A stretch of 64,000 nt of DNA from Saprospiraceae bacterium (GTDB taxonomy: Bacteria > Bacteroidota > Bacteroidia > Chitinophagales > Saprospiraceae), in assembly GCA_013214355.1 (NCBI GenBank), contig JABSSL010000017.1, positions 1 through 64,000 on the forward strand, read 5' to 3'. Below are positions 6,609 through 15,690 of this stretch, piece after piece. The number at the start of each line of letters is the position of its first letter. Position 1 is the first letter of the stretch. The position numbers and the translations under genes are program-made. The notes beneath the pieces were generated by a model. It was not told the origin of the DNA. It worked only from the letters and a program-made list of their open reading frames with translations, and did not search any database.

Positions 6609-9506
6609 CTAATCTTCCTTCATGAGTCTATCAGCAAAATCCTTCAAGGTGCTAAGCGGGTTATGGAAATTGAAGTTCAAATTCATGTCCTTTCTTTTTC
6701 CTCTCCATTCTATATCAAGTTCCAAACGTACGCTCCCCCCTTTAACCGCATCCAGTTTCCCTTCAAATTCAGCAGCGTGTATTTTGACCAAGGCATCTAA
6801 TCCTTTGTCGATAATGAAAGTCGCTGTTTTACCCGTTACCCCCAAGGTGAATTTCACAGCTTCCAGAGAACCTCTCGCTGTCTTCAAGCCACCTAAGGCG
6901 GCCAGGCGCGATGACTTCGCAGCAATGATTTTTGGATCTAGATCGGGATTGGTATTTCCTTTTTTCAAACCTTTTAGCACCAATTGATAACCTTCTAAGG
7001 CCGTCCAAGCCGTACCCTTGGCAATCTGCAAAGGCTTCAACTTTGCCTGTAACGCAATGATCTTGTGCGCTTCGGTGATTTTATTTTTAGACTTGATCTC
7101 CTTTTTAAGTGCATCGATCTTGCTGTTCAAACCATTTACCTTGGCTTGTTGACGCTCCACATCGTCATAGGCTTTCTGGTATTTAGCCCTATCTTTGGCT
7201 TGTTCCTTCTTCACAACTTCTCGGAGGCGACCAATCTCCTTGTCCCACCCTTCTACTTTCTCCTCGGCCGCCAAGATATCCTGCTGCTTGGCTGATATTT
7301 TTTTGATGGCATTGCTGGTTCCTTCTTCTACGAACCCGGTCAGTTTTTCATCCAGGTACTTCCAGATATCGGTTTTCATCTTCACCTTGAGGTACATGTT
7401 TCCTCCTTGATTAAGCGCTTGGCCACTGGCTGTGATATCACCTTGGAAGATGTCAAAAACTTTACCACCTACCTTGAATCGGAAGCCGGTAGATTTAATA
7501 CTTACGTCGGTATTGGCACTTAGACCCAGTAGGCTTACTTTTCCATTTAGTGCAATTTCAGGTGTTTTTCCTACTCTAAGATCAGCTAAGAGACCGGGTC
7601 TCTTATTGCGCCCAGCTCCGCTTAGCTTAAATGGTCCAACCTCAATCGGGTCAACAGCCCCTTGTAAAAGGATACCATTGGTGTAGTCAATCTCTAACCT
7701 TCCTTCGCCATTTATACCCAAAATTGAAACGGCACCTGCTGCTCGAAAGCCGGGATCATACTTTACATCTACAATTTGGATCGGCGATGGGACAATCTGA
7801 AACTCCATGTCTTTAAATAGCACCTTGGACAGGGCTTCTTGGATCCCCTTGGGTATCTTTTGCTGGGTCTTCTTATCTACTACCATTTTGAATAGGTCAT
7901 CCAATTCAATCTTATTGAAACTGGCAGCAATCATACTCTTAGTAGGATTTCTTGTGTCAAAGGCCAAAGCAGCGGCACCCTTGAAGCTACCGATTTTTAA
8001 TTCCCCGCTCAACGCGACATTGGGTAGTAGGACTGGAGCAGTAGTGAAGCTGGCGCCCATTTGCATGGCCACATTACTCATTACCAAACCTTTTGCGCCC
8101 AAAGGGTTTCGCCAATCCCCCTTCATCATGGCCAAGAAATTCAAAGTCTGATCCGATAGCACTAGTTCCACACCACCCTTGAATTCGAGCTTGTCATCGT
8201 TAATCTGAGCGTTCATTACCCCTAGCAAGGAGATGGCAAAATTCTGGGGAGACGGTTGCAGCCTGAACAGGACATTTTTAAGCTTGTTGCCACTTCCTAT
8301 AGTGATATCTGTATCTAATTCTGATTCTAGTACAACATCATGCAGTTTATCACTCAGCGTAGAATTGACGATGAGATTCTTAACGCCGATCAACTTGTCC
8401 AGGCTAATCTTACTGAGATCTAGATTGGCGATATAATTGCACCCTTTCTGAACGCCTGACTTGATCTGTGCCAGCGTTGGAATGCTGGAGGTCTCTTTTT
8501 TATCCTTTTCAGCGGAGGAAAGCACAATGGTTTGACCACCAAGAGGAAGTTTATCTAGGACCTTGAGCTTCTGGTTGAGCTTAGATAATTTGAAATCCTT
8601 TGGAGTGGTAATCTTGACGATGTATTGAATCTTCTTCTTCTCTCGTTTAGACTTACCTAGGTTTTTGCTGACAAAAATATCTGTTTCGCCTAGGTTAGAA
8701 TTGGCGTCAAGTGTAATCCATTTTTGGTAAGGGGCCACGGTCAGCAGACCTTCTTTGAGCGAGAGGTTTACTACGCCGTCCGGAATGCGAATGCCTTTGA
8801 TACTCGATCTTCCTGCTAAGGATTGTAGCGTACTTTTGAGCTGTAGGCTTTCTGTTTTGGCGCTGAGTTGTAGGTTTTCTGTTTTACTTCGGATCTTCCC
8901 GCTAAGCTCTAGGGGTTTGCTTCCCAATTGGGTGATGCCCGTTAGTTTCCCCTCCAGAGCACGTTTGGCTTTATCGGTAGGGTGGTCAATTAAAAAATTG
9001 ACTTTTACTTGCTCAAGGCTAAAGGAGGAGCCCTCTAACAGTTCCCAATTGCGTAGGCAGTTAAACCAAAGATTGAGCTTTTCAATCTTCTTACTTTTTT
9101 TATTCGCGGTGAAACTGAATTTTTCCAGATATACGCCTTTGGATAAGGCATCAGGTAATAGCTTGTGAAGTTTCTGGCCGGCTAGTTTCTGTAGGGCTTT
9201 GTTTGATACTTTTACTTTGGCATTGGGGGGCATAGTAGCTTCAAAGTACCCTAGTTGATCATTGCTATCATACTATAGTTCGAAACCTACATTGGAGGTG
9301 CCAAAGAAGGTTCCATTTCCGCCAATGGATTTGTTCGCAGCTTGTACATCCAGAGATTGAAAAGAAAAGGATTTGCTTCCTAATAGGTTGTTGAGGTGAA
9401 CTCTTAGGATCTCTTCATAGTTATCCTCAACGGGAGTAGCTAATAGGGTAACGCTGACAAAATACAAGGCTAGGTTGAGTAATATGGGTCTAATCGTTTT
9501 CATGTT
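6609..9506 (-). pseudogene. Large secreted protein gene interrupted by an in-frame TAG
   Basis: Two collinear open parts share one frame. The 5' part starts at ATG 9506 with a signal peptide (MKTIRPILLNLALYFVSVTLLA) and ends at TAG 9273-9275 after GTSNVGFEL. Thirteen open codons follow (YDSNDQLGYFEAT), then an 874-residue open part from ATG 9233 to 6609. That body has AsmA/translocation-module-like beta repeats (LSG-x-I, LKG-type strands) and a coiled coil of about 100 residues near 630-760. Without the TAG the protein would be about 965 residues and exported. Options are a nonsense mutation, a sequencing error, or separate translation from 9233 of a protein with no export signal. I recognise no named family with confidence. 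Confidence 0.6.
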
Positions 9507-9700
9507 ATCAATTACGTCTGTTTTTTTTCCAAGGCCAAAAAAGGGTAGGGGACAATGGGGGGACAAGGCAAGTTTTGTTATTTTAACATTTTAACTTGCT
9601 AGCTTCTAAGTTACCAAAGGAATTGTTAAAGCCCTTGTAAACACTGGGTATTCTCCGTTTAAGGAATTCTTATTGATGGATTTTTGAACCGATTGTCACT

Positions 9701-10222
9701 ATGGAAAAGAGATTTTGGAACTCGGATAAATTCATGAGTTTTTTTGCCATCCTTTTGAGTGTAGGTACTCTAACTGTCTTCATTTATCAAACCAATTTAA
9801 TCCGAGATCAACAATATGCTGCAGTTTATCCTTACCTAGAGCTAGGTTTTCATCGGGGCGGCACTGCAAATATGGAATATGTTTTGAGTAATGTGGGAGT
9901 CGGGCCCGCCTTATTGCAGGAAATAGAAATCAAGGAAAAAGGAGAGCTCTATAAAGGGAGCTTTTCTCAATATTTGTTGGAGGTAACTAATCGAAACCCT
10001 ACAGATTCGATCTATTTTGTCTATTCTGATATTGCACCTGGGAAAATGATTCCAGCCGGCAAATCGATATCCTTGCTTGGGACTAAGGATATCTACTCAG
10101 CCCGAAGAATAGTAGAGTTGATAGAAGACAACCAGGTTCAACTAAAAATTACCTATGAGTCCATATATGGAGAACGTTGGGAAATCGATGCGGACGAAAG
10201 CATTCCTGTAAGAATTGATTAG
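9701..10222 (+). CDS. Hypothetical membrane-anchored protein
   Basis: 173 residues. A single N-terminal hydrophobic segment (about residues 10-28, FMSFFAILLSVGTLTVFIY) is followed by IYQTNLIRDQQYAAVYPYLEL, a pattern common in small anchored proteins of unknown function, then a beta-rich extracytoplasmic domain (YVLSNVGVGPALLQEIEI). No catalytic motif. An inverted repeat gcaagtt/aacttgc lies between it and the divergent gene that starts at 9506. Confidence 0.6.
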   Translation: MEKRFWNSDKFMSFFAILLSVGTLTVFIYQTNLIRDQQYAAVYPYLELGFHRGGTANMEYVLSNVGVGPALLQEIEIKEKGELYKGSFSQYLLEVTNRNPTDSIYFVYSDIAPGKMIPAGKSISLLGTKDIYSARRIVELIEDNQVQLKITYESIYGERWEIDADESIPVRID

Positions 10223-10266
10223 GCAGAAAACGATTACTTTTCAAAATCAAAAGCTAAGGTTTTGCG

Positions 10267-10839
10267 ATGCAGCATTGGATTCAAAAAAGCAGTTCTGCCA
10301 ATAGCGATGCGATTCTAGCATTATATCGAGAAGTGTTAAGGCGTTCCGGGGGGATCATTAGAGTTGAAGAAGAGGTGACAAATGAATACGTACAATCTTT
10401 CTTGCAGAAAAGTATCAATTCTGGAATTGCCTTACATGTCACAGATCCTGATCAAGATCACTCCATTATAGCTGAAGTTCATGCTTACAAACCAGGACTC
10501 AGTGCTTTTCGACATATTCTGGCCGATTTAACGATCGTCGTTCATCCAGATTTTCAGGGACAGGGCCTGGGGAAGCAACTGTTTTTATCTTTTCTAGAAG
10601 AGGTAAAAGCCAATTTTCCGGAAGTGCTGCGGGTAGAGTTGTTCGTGAGGGAACAAAATACCTCTGCTATTACATTCTACCAGAAAATGGGATTCATTGA
10701 AGAGGGGCGTCTAAAGGATAAGATTCTCAATCTAGATGGCAGCCTGGAGACTCCTATCGAGATGACTTGGTTCAACCCCAATTTTCAGTCTGAAAGAGGT
10801 TTGGAAGCTAAAAATCTGGACCAATACCCACCAAAATAG
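10267..10839 (+). CDS. GNAT-family N-acetyltransferase
   Basis: 190 residues. The acetyl-CoA binding motif A is clear: LTIVVHPDFQGQGLGKQLFLSFL (about residues 88-110), with the Q/R-x-x-G-x-G/A pyrophosphate loop, followed by motif B, VRELFV-like RVELFVREQNTSAITFYQKMGF. Substrate unknown. The gene stands 44 nt after the preceding anchored protein and 33 nt before a secreted protein. Confidence 0.85.
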   Translation: MQHWIQKSSSANSDAILALYREVLRRSGGIIRVEEEVTNEYVQSFLQKSINSGIALHVTDPDQDHSIIAEVHAYKPGLSAFRHILADLTIVVHPDFQGQGLGKQLFLSFLEEVKANFPEVLRVELFVREQNTSAITFYQKMGFIEEGRLKDKILNLDGSLETPIEMTWFNPNFQSERGLEAKNLDQYPPK

Positions 10840-10872
10840 GAAGGCGCTTCATCTTCCTGCATAAAAAGATAG

Positions 10873-11538
10873 ATGAAAAAAATGTACTTAGTGGGCGTGC
10901 TTTGCTTGGGGATATTTAGCACAGCCTTGCAAGCTCAGTTTGCTGGCCTTTGGACGGTTCAAGAAGTCAAAGTTGGAACAGAAATGTTGACTCCGGTTGC
11001 TAAATGGTTTCAATTTGAGGAGGATGAAAGTCTTAGCTCGGGGAATGGTGGGGTAAGAAATATGGTCGGTTCCTATAAATTGAACGAAGAGAAAGGAATG
11101 GTTGAATTCCGCAATGAAAATGGACAGACGGATCCGATGGGCCCTTTTAGTTACAAGCTTGATGGGGAGGGCATGCAAATGGAGAGAGAAGAAGAAGGGC
11201 AAGTCGTTGTGGTGGTATTGAAAAGAGCTTCGAATATTCCACTTGCCCCTTGGGACGAGATGGTTGGTTTTTGGTCGTTGAGCGAAGGAGAGGCGATCGG
11301 ACAACTACAGTCCATCTTCATAAAATGGGATCGGCGATATGTAGCCCGTACGCCAGAAGGGCGAAAGACTGGTGTCTGGCACATCGATGGCCACCAACCG
11401 ATTTTGCGCTTGATTAGTGATGGAGGTGATGCAGAAGATAGCCAGTGGACGTTTGAGTTCCTCAGTAAAACACAGTTGCAGTGGAAAAGGAAGGTTGCTG
11501 ACGAAGAAGAGACTTTGCTGTTGGTTAAGCAGGAATAA
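10873..11538 (+). CDS. Secreted hypothetical protein with two lipocalin-like halves
   Basis: 221 residues with a cleavable signal peptide (MKKMYLVGVLCLGIFSTALQAQ). Two parts look alike: residues about 23-110 (FAGLWTVQEV ... KWFQFEEDESL ... GSYKLNEEKG) and about 130-221 (MVGFWSLSEG ... IFIKWDRRYVA ... GVWHIDGHQP). This suggests an internal duplication of a small beta-barrel of the lipocalin-like type that is frequent in Bacteroidota. No enzyme motif is visible. Confidence 0.65.
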   Translation: MKKMYLVGVLCLGIFSTALQAQFAGLWTVQEVKVGTEMLTPVAKWFQFEEDESLSSGNGGVRNMVGSYKLNEEKGMVEFRNENGQTDPMGPFSYKLDGEGMQMEREEEGQVVVVVLKRASNIPLAPWDEMVGFWSLSEGEAIGQLQSIFIKWDRRYVARTPEGRKTGVWHIDGHQPILRLISDGGDAEDSQWTFEFLSKTQLQWKRKVADEEETLLLVKQE

Positions 11539-11605
11539 ACGGAAAATGATCTTGACGGGGAAAGCTTCACTTGACTTTTTGCAGGAAAAATCTAATACTA
11601 TTGAC

Positions 11606-12271
11606 ATGAGCTTTTCTCTTCTAACCTTACATACCGAGCGCTTACCAGCCCAGCAAGCATTTTATACAGAAATCCTTGGATTCCCGCTATTGGAAGCGGA
11701 AAAAACGAGTTTTTCCGTGCAGATCGGGAAAACTCGTTTAGCGTTTAAGGCGTCTGCTCAGGCTGAGCCCACTCATTTTGCCATAAATATCCCCTCTCAT
11801 AGCACCGCCTTAGCCCTGTCTTGGTTAAAAGAGCGTCTTCCTATCCTACCCTTCGACGGAAAGGAAATCGTTGATTTCAGTAATTGGAATGCGGAAGCCA
11901 TCTACTTCCATGACCCAGGTGGAAATATCGTAGAGTTTATTGCTAGGCGCAACTTGGCTATTCCTACTCCACCGACCTTTGCCAGTAGTCAATGCACTTG
12001 CATTAGCGAGGTGGGAGTGGGGACAAAGGATATTGAGCGTATTTATCGGCAATTAAATGAAGCCATCCAAATTCCTATTTATGATGGAAGTTTTGATCGC
12101 TTTTGTGCACTGGGCGATGATGATGGCCTTTTCATCGTGGTGAATTACGAGAAGAAGAAGTGGTTTCCAACGGATGAGGCAATTTCTGCTAGTACCTTTG
12201 AAGTACAGTGGAGTAAGGGAAATAGAAGCTTAAGTATACATTATGAGTTTGAAGAATTAACAATTCGTTGA
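11606..12271 (+). CDS. VOC-family (glyoxalase/dioxygenase fold) protein
   Basis: 221 residues from ATG 11606; the same frame is open upstream into the previous gene, but MSFSLLTLHTERL is the natural domain start. The first half (LPAQQAFYTEILGFPLLE ... FHDPGGNIVEFIAR) is a classic VOC beta-alpha-beta-beta-beta module. The second half (ISEVGVGTKDIERIYRQLNE) repeats it. The Glu in the NIVEF motif is a usual metal ligand. Substrate unknown. The next gene starts one base after its stop. Confidence 0.8.
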   Translation: MSFSLLTLHTERLPAQQAFYTEILGFPLLEAEKTSFSVQIGKTRLAFKASAQAEPTHFAINIPSHSTALALSWLKERLPILPFDGKEIVDFSNWNAEAIYFHDPGGNIVEFIARRNLAIPTPPTFASSQCTCISEVGVGTKDIERIYRQLNEAIQIPIYDGSFDRFCALGDDDGLFIVVNYEKKKWFPTDEAISASTFEVQWSKGNRSLSIHYEFEELTIR

Positions 12272-12272
12272 T

Positions 12273-12845
12273 ATGGAAGAAAACTATTTGACCAGTGTCC
12301 GAAAGCAATTTGAATATTATAAGCTGCTTGGAGACCGCTCTTTTGATCAGTTGCCTGATGAAGCACTTTTTTGGCAATTCAACCCGGAAAGCAATAGCAT
12401 CGCTGTAGTCGTGAAACACCTTTGGGGAAACATGCTCTCCCGATGGACTAATTTTTTGGAAGAGGATGGAGAAAAGCAGTGGCGAAACCGAGAGGGGGAA
12501 TTTGAAGCAGATATTAGCTCTCGTGAAGAACTGTTAGCGAAGTGGGAAGAAGGGTGGTCCTGCCTCTTTAACGCTTTAGATAGTGTGACTGTGGAAAACT
12601 TTGGCCAGACTATTTATATCCGAAATATGGGCCACAGCATTGTCGAGGCTATCAATCGGCAATTGGCGCACTATGCGTACCACATTGGTCAGATTGTCTA
12701 CCTTGGGCGGATGCAAAAAGGAGCAGAATGGAGAAGTTTATCGATCCCTAAAGGAGGATCTAAAGCCTACAATGAGGGTAAGTTTGCCCAGCCGAAACGA
12801 AAAGCTCATTTTACGGATGAATTTCTAAAAGAGGACAAGAAATAG
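12273..12845 (+). CDS. DUF1572 / DinB-like protein
   Basis: 190 residues; ATG is 1 nt after the preceding stop, so the pair is surely an operon. The helical-bundle signatures SIAVVVKHLWGNMLSRWTNF and RQLAHYAYHIGQIVYLGR fit DUF1572 of the DinB/YfiT-like superfamily. The His residues in KHLWGN and in AHYAYHIGQ are the putative metal ligands. Members often act as thiol-linked transferases, but the partner thiol is not identifiable here. Confidence 0.8.
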   Translation: MEENYLTSVRKQFEYYKLLGDRSFDQLPDEALFWQFNPESNSIAVVVKHLWGNMLSRWTNFLEEDGEKQWRNREGEFEADISSREELLAKWEEGWSCLFNALDSVTVENFGQTIYIRNMGHSIVEAINRQLAHYAYHIGQIVYLGRMQKGAEWRSLSIPKGGSKAYNEGKFAQPKRKAHFTDEFLKEDKK

Positions 12846-12889
12846 AGCTGCCAGCCTAATCCAGGCCGTTCACTGTGGCTGTCTTTTTT

Positions 12890-12897
12890 TATCTTTG
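12890..12897 (+). promoter_or_regulatory. Candidate -7 element TATCTTTG for the 12989 gene
   Basis: TATCTTTG matches the Bacteroidota -7 consensus TAnnTTTG and lies about 92 nt before the ATG at 12989. No clear -33 TTTG is seen at the right distance; a T7 run precedes it. A weak stem (cagcc/ggctg) before that T-run could also terminate the operon that ends at 12845. Confidence 0.35.
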
Positions 12898-12988
12898 TTC
12901 GCTCACTTTAGATCTTCAAGAAGCAAGATAATTCCCTTGGAGTATAGGTGAGGAACAAACACTATATAACACCCACAGTAAGGAAAAC

Positions 12989-13417
12989 ATGGCAGCTATC
13001 ACACCAGAACAGCCGTTGGTGACGACAAAGCTTATGCCTTCCCTAGTACATTTCGAATGTATCGGAGCGCAAAGCTATGAACATACAATAAGACGTTTCA
13101 ACAAGATGTATGCAAGTCTAAAAGCTTTCAATATTTGGGATGTGCTTATTGAGGGGAAGACTTCAAAAAGACTATCCGTCCTGGATAGCTACAATGCGAT
13201 CAAACACATTCAAGAAGAACTGGGTAAGGATGCAAGTAAACTTCGCATTGCCTTCCTGGATGAAAGAACCAGTGGCTTTGAGCACAATGTTTTTGCAGAA
13301 AATGTAGCCAATAACCGAGGGCTTTGTTTACGTTTTTTCCAAGATCGACAGAAGGCTATTTGTTGGCTCAGAAGGATGTCAATGCCGAAGCTTCCTTCAG
13401 AATCCCAGCAAGTATGA
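12989..13417 (+). CDS. SpoIIAA/STAS-like small protein
   Basis: 142 residues, soluble. The alternation VHFECIGAQSYEHTIRRFNKMY, WDVLIEG, SVLDSYNAIKHIQEELG and the end AENVANNRGLCLRFFQDRQKAICWLRRM follow the layout of SpoIIAA-like (STAS/SEC14) proteins, whose last strand and helix are typically followed by a dRxxAxxWL motif. The assignment rests on pattern only. The gene lies 27 nt upstream of tmk. Confidence 0.5.
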   Translation: MAAITPEQPLVTTKLMPSLVHFECIGAQSYEHTIRRFNKMYASLKAFNIWDVLIEGKTSKRLSVLDSYNAIKHIQEELGKDASKLRIAFLDERTSGFEHNVFAENVANNRGLCLRFFQDRQKAICWLRRMSMPKLPSESQQV

Positions 13418-13444
13418 TTACTTTTGCAAGCCTAAGTAAAAGCC

Positions 13445-14080
13445 ATGCAAAGTAAAAGAGGAAAATTCATTGCCGTAGAAGGTATCGATGGCTCTGGAAA
13501 GAGCACACAAGTAGCAAAACTTTGTTCTCGCCTTAAGGCAGAAGGGCATAAGATTTACCCCACCTTTGAACCCACCAATGGTCCCATTGGATCCTTGATT
13601 CGCCAAATGTTTTCTACTCGTATTACTGCCGATGACAAAACAATTGCGGCCTTGTTTGTGGCTGATCGATTGGATCATCTCCAGAATCCGGTGAATGGTA
13701 TCTTAAAGAAATTGGAAGAGGGGTATACCGTAATCACGGATCGATACTATTTTTCCTCCTATGCGTACCATGGGGCGCATATGCCTCTAGATTGGGTGAT
13801 CCAGTCCAATGTGCTCAGCGCAGAATTGCTACGACCTGATCTCAATATTTTTATAGATATTCCACCTCAAGTGGGTTTTGAACGGGTACATGCCAATCGC
13901 GCAGACGTAGAGATCTACGAGACCTTAGAGAATATCAAGAAGGTTTATGACACCTACCACAAGGCGTTTGATCTATTGAAAGAAGAAGAAAAAATCGTTT
14001 TTGTAGAAGGCAATCGTTCTATGGAAGAGGTGGCTACTGACCTCTATGAGCTTAGTGTGAAATGCATGACGGAGGCATAG
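13445..14080 (+). CDS. tmk: Thymidylate kinase
   Basis: 211 residues. The P-loop EGIDGSGKST (about residues 12-21) binds ATP; FEPTNGPIG provides the conserved substrate-binding Glu/Pro region; DRYYFSSYAYHGA is the DR(Y/W) motif contacting dTMP; FIDIPPQVGFERV leads into the lid. The enzyme phosphorylates dTMP to dTDP for DNA synthesis. Length is normal for the family. Its stop is followed in the same frame by a cupin remnant (14081-14221). Confidence 0.85.
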   Translation: MQSKRGKFIAVEGIDGSGKSTQVAKLCSRLKAEGHKIYPTFEPTNGPIGSLIRQMFSTRITADDKTIAALFVADRLDHLQNPVNGILKKLEEGYTVITDRYYFSSYAYHGAHMPLDWVIQSNVLSAELLRPDLNIFIDIPPQVGFERVHANRADVEIYETLENIKKVYDTYHKAFDLLKEEEKIVFVEGNRSMEEVATDLYELSVKCMTEA

Positions 14081-14221
14081 CTTTTGCTAGAAGATGAGCG
14101 TTATCTCTTTGGGCCACATGACGTTCTCTTTGTACCGGCTGGGCAAGAACTTCGTTTCGTAGATTTTACTTCTGACTTTAGGCCTTGGGTTGTCTTCTAC
14201 GACCCTAAAGGTAGAGAGTGA
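14081..14221 (+). pseudogene. Cupin-domain remnant
   Basis: Directly after the TAG of tmk and in the same frame, 46 codons run to TGA at 14219-14221: LLLEDERYLFGPHDVLFVPAG, then QELRFVDF and WVVFYDPKG. The combination V-P-A-G-x-x-(H)-R-F is the second half of a cupin beta-barrel, with the usual metal-binding His replaced by Leu. There is no start codon and no N-terminal half, so it is a decayed fragment or the tail of a lost fusion rather than a working gene. Confidence 0.55.
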
Positions 14222-14323
14222 TTTCTGTGGAAAGGTCTATTGACGGTATCTTATAGCTATTTCTTTTTTGGAGTGAGGATAAGCTGCTATATTGTGGGAG
14301 CTATTAAAACTAAAACCTTAGAA

Positions 14324-15535
14324 ATGTCTGCTCTCTACTCTAGAACTACCTTTCTTTTAATAGGCCTCCTATTGCTTACGCAAAGCATCTTTTGCCAGCA
14401 GTCAGCCAACTTAGCACAGCAAGATTTCTTGGAAGAAATTGAGTTTGAATGGATCCGTGGTTTAATCTTCATTCCCGTTCAAATCGAAGGGAATACCTAT
14501 CGATTTATTTTGGATACCGGTGGTGCTCTAGCTATTTCAACTGCCCTGCAAGAGCAGTTTTCTTTTGAACAAGTGGCGACTGCGAATGTGGTGGGTATCA
14601 ATAAATTGAGCAAAAGAGTACCTTATGTTAAGGTGCCATTGGTTCGCTTAGGAAACTTGGAGTTTAGCAATTATAGGGCTATTGTAAGTGATTATAGTGG
14701 ATATCCCCTGAGCTGTTTGGCGGCTGATGGAATCATTGGTAGGGATTTCCTGAGGGATTTAATTCTAGAACTGAATCTTCCCGAAAAGAAGATTAAGCTG
14801 AGTGATAACCCGCTAAAGCTAAACCTACCTAAAAAGGGAGAGATACCGGTGAAAATCCAGCGTAAATCCTCCTTGCCTTACATCAAGGTAGAGGTAGCGC
14901 CTTTCGGGAAGGAATGGGCGGTTTTTGATTCTGGGTCAGATGATCTTTTCAGTTTTAAGACAAAGACCATTGAGAAACTTCGTCAAAAAGCGAAGTTTAG
15001 GGAACACCCTGTGGAGACTTATTTTGGTGTCACTTCATTGGGCTCCTCTGGAATCATTCCTAAACCCATGGCTGCTTACACTACCTCTATAGAAAAGCTA
15101 CAACTGGGTGATGCTGTAATGGAAAGTTTTTATGCAGACCTGAGCAAGCGATCCCGTTCTCGAGTTGGAACAGGACTGATGAGGTATGGCATTGTCACGG
15201 TGGATTACCAAGAGAAAAAATTCTATTTCCAGCCAAAAGAAAGCATCCAAAAAGCTACGGCGATGAAGAGAAGTATGGGATTCCTACCTCGGTTTACGGG
15301 GGAGGCCTATATTGTCAGTGCCTTGCAGGTCGGAAGTGAAGCAGAAGAAAAGGGCTTGCGATTGGGAGATACGCTCCTACAGATTAACGATATTGATCTG
15401 CGGGATATACAATCGATAGATCATTGCCAACTCTACTTAAAGGAGGATAAATGGGGGGGAACAGAAGAAACAAAACTCACCTTCCTCAGCAATGGCAAGG
15501 AAAAAACAATTACGGTTAAGCGGGTGAAATACTAG
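14324..15535 (+). CDS. Retropepsin-like aspartyl protease with PDZ domain
   Basis: 403 residues from ATG 14324, chosen because it begins a signal peptide (MSALYSRTTFLLIGLLLLTQSIFCQ). Two aspartyl lobes are visible: FILDTGGALAIS (first Asp-Thr-Gly) and AVFDSGSDDLFS (second Asp-Ser-Gly). A PDZ domain occupies the last 80 residues (GSEAEEKGLRLGDTLLQINDIDL). This arrangement (gag-asp protease plus PDZ) is common in secreted or periplasmic proteins of Bacteroidota. Substrate unknown. It is monocistronic. Confidence 0.85.
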   Translation: MSALYSRTTFLLIGLLLLTQSIFCQQSANLAQQDFLEEIEFEWIRGLIFIPVQIEGNTYRFILDTGGALAISTALQEQFSFEQVATANVVGINKLSKRVPYVKVPLVRLGNLEFSNYRAIVSDYSGYPLSCLAADGIIGRDFLRDLILELNLPEKKIKLSDNPLKLNLPKKGEIPVKIQRKSSLPYIKVEVAPFGKEWAVFDSGSDDLFSFKTKTIEKLRQKAKFREHPVETYFGVTSLGSSGIIPKPMAAYTTSIEKLQLGDAVMESFYADLSKRSRSRVGTGLMRYGIVTVDYQEKKFYFQPKESIQKATAMKRSMGFLPRFTGEAYIVSALQVGSEAEEKGLRLGDTLLQINDIDLRDIQSIDHCQLYLKEDKWGGTEETKLTFLSNGKEKTITVKRVKY

Positions 15536-15690
15536 CCCCCCATCAGGGCTTCCTACCAACGAGCATTAAGTGATTGGCTTGAATCATATTAGGTGTTCTT
15601 TTGAGTAATTACGAAGCGATAAGATGGGCGATTGTTGTTCTAGTGCTTCTGCATTTGTGCGTTGGCCGTTATTAGAAAAATCAAGAATAG

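Noticed and set aside
8700-8740. TTTTTGGTAA as another LytTR-like site
   Set aside because: Single copy inside coding sequence with no partner 21 bp away.
11417-11605. N-terminal extension of the VOC protein
   Set aside because: Out-of-frame reading of the preceding gene's end; sequence is Cys/Lys/Ser-rich and unlike a protein domain.
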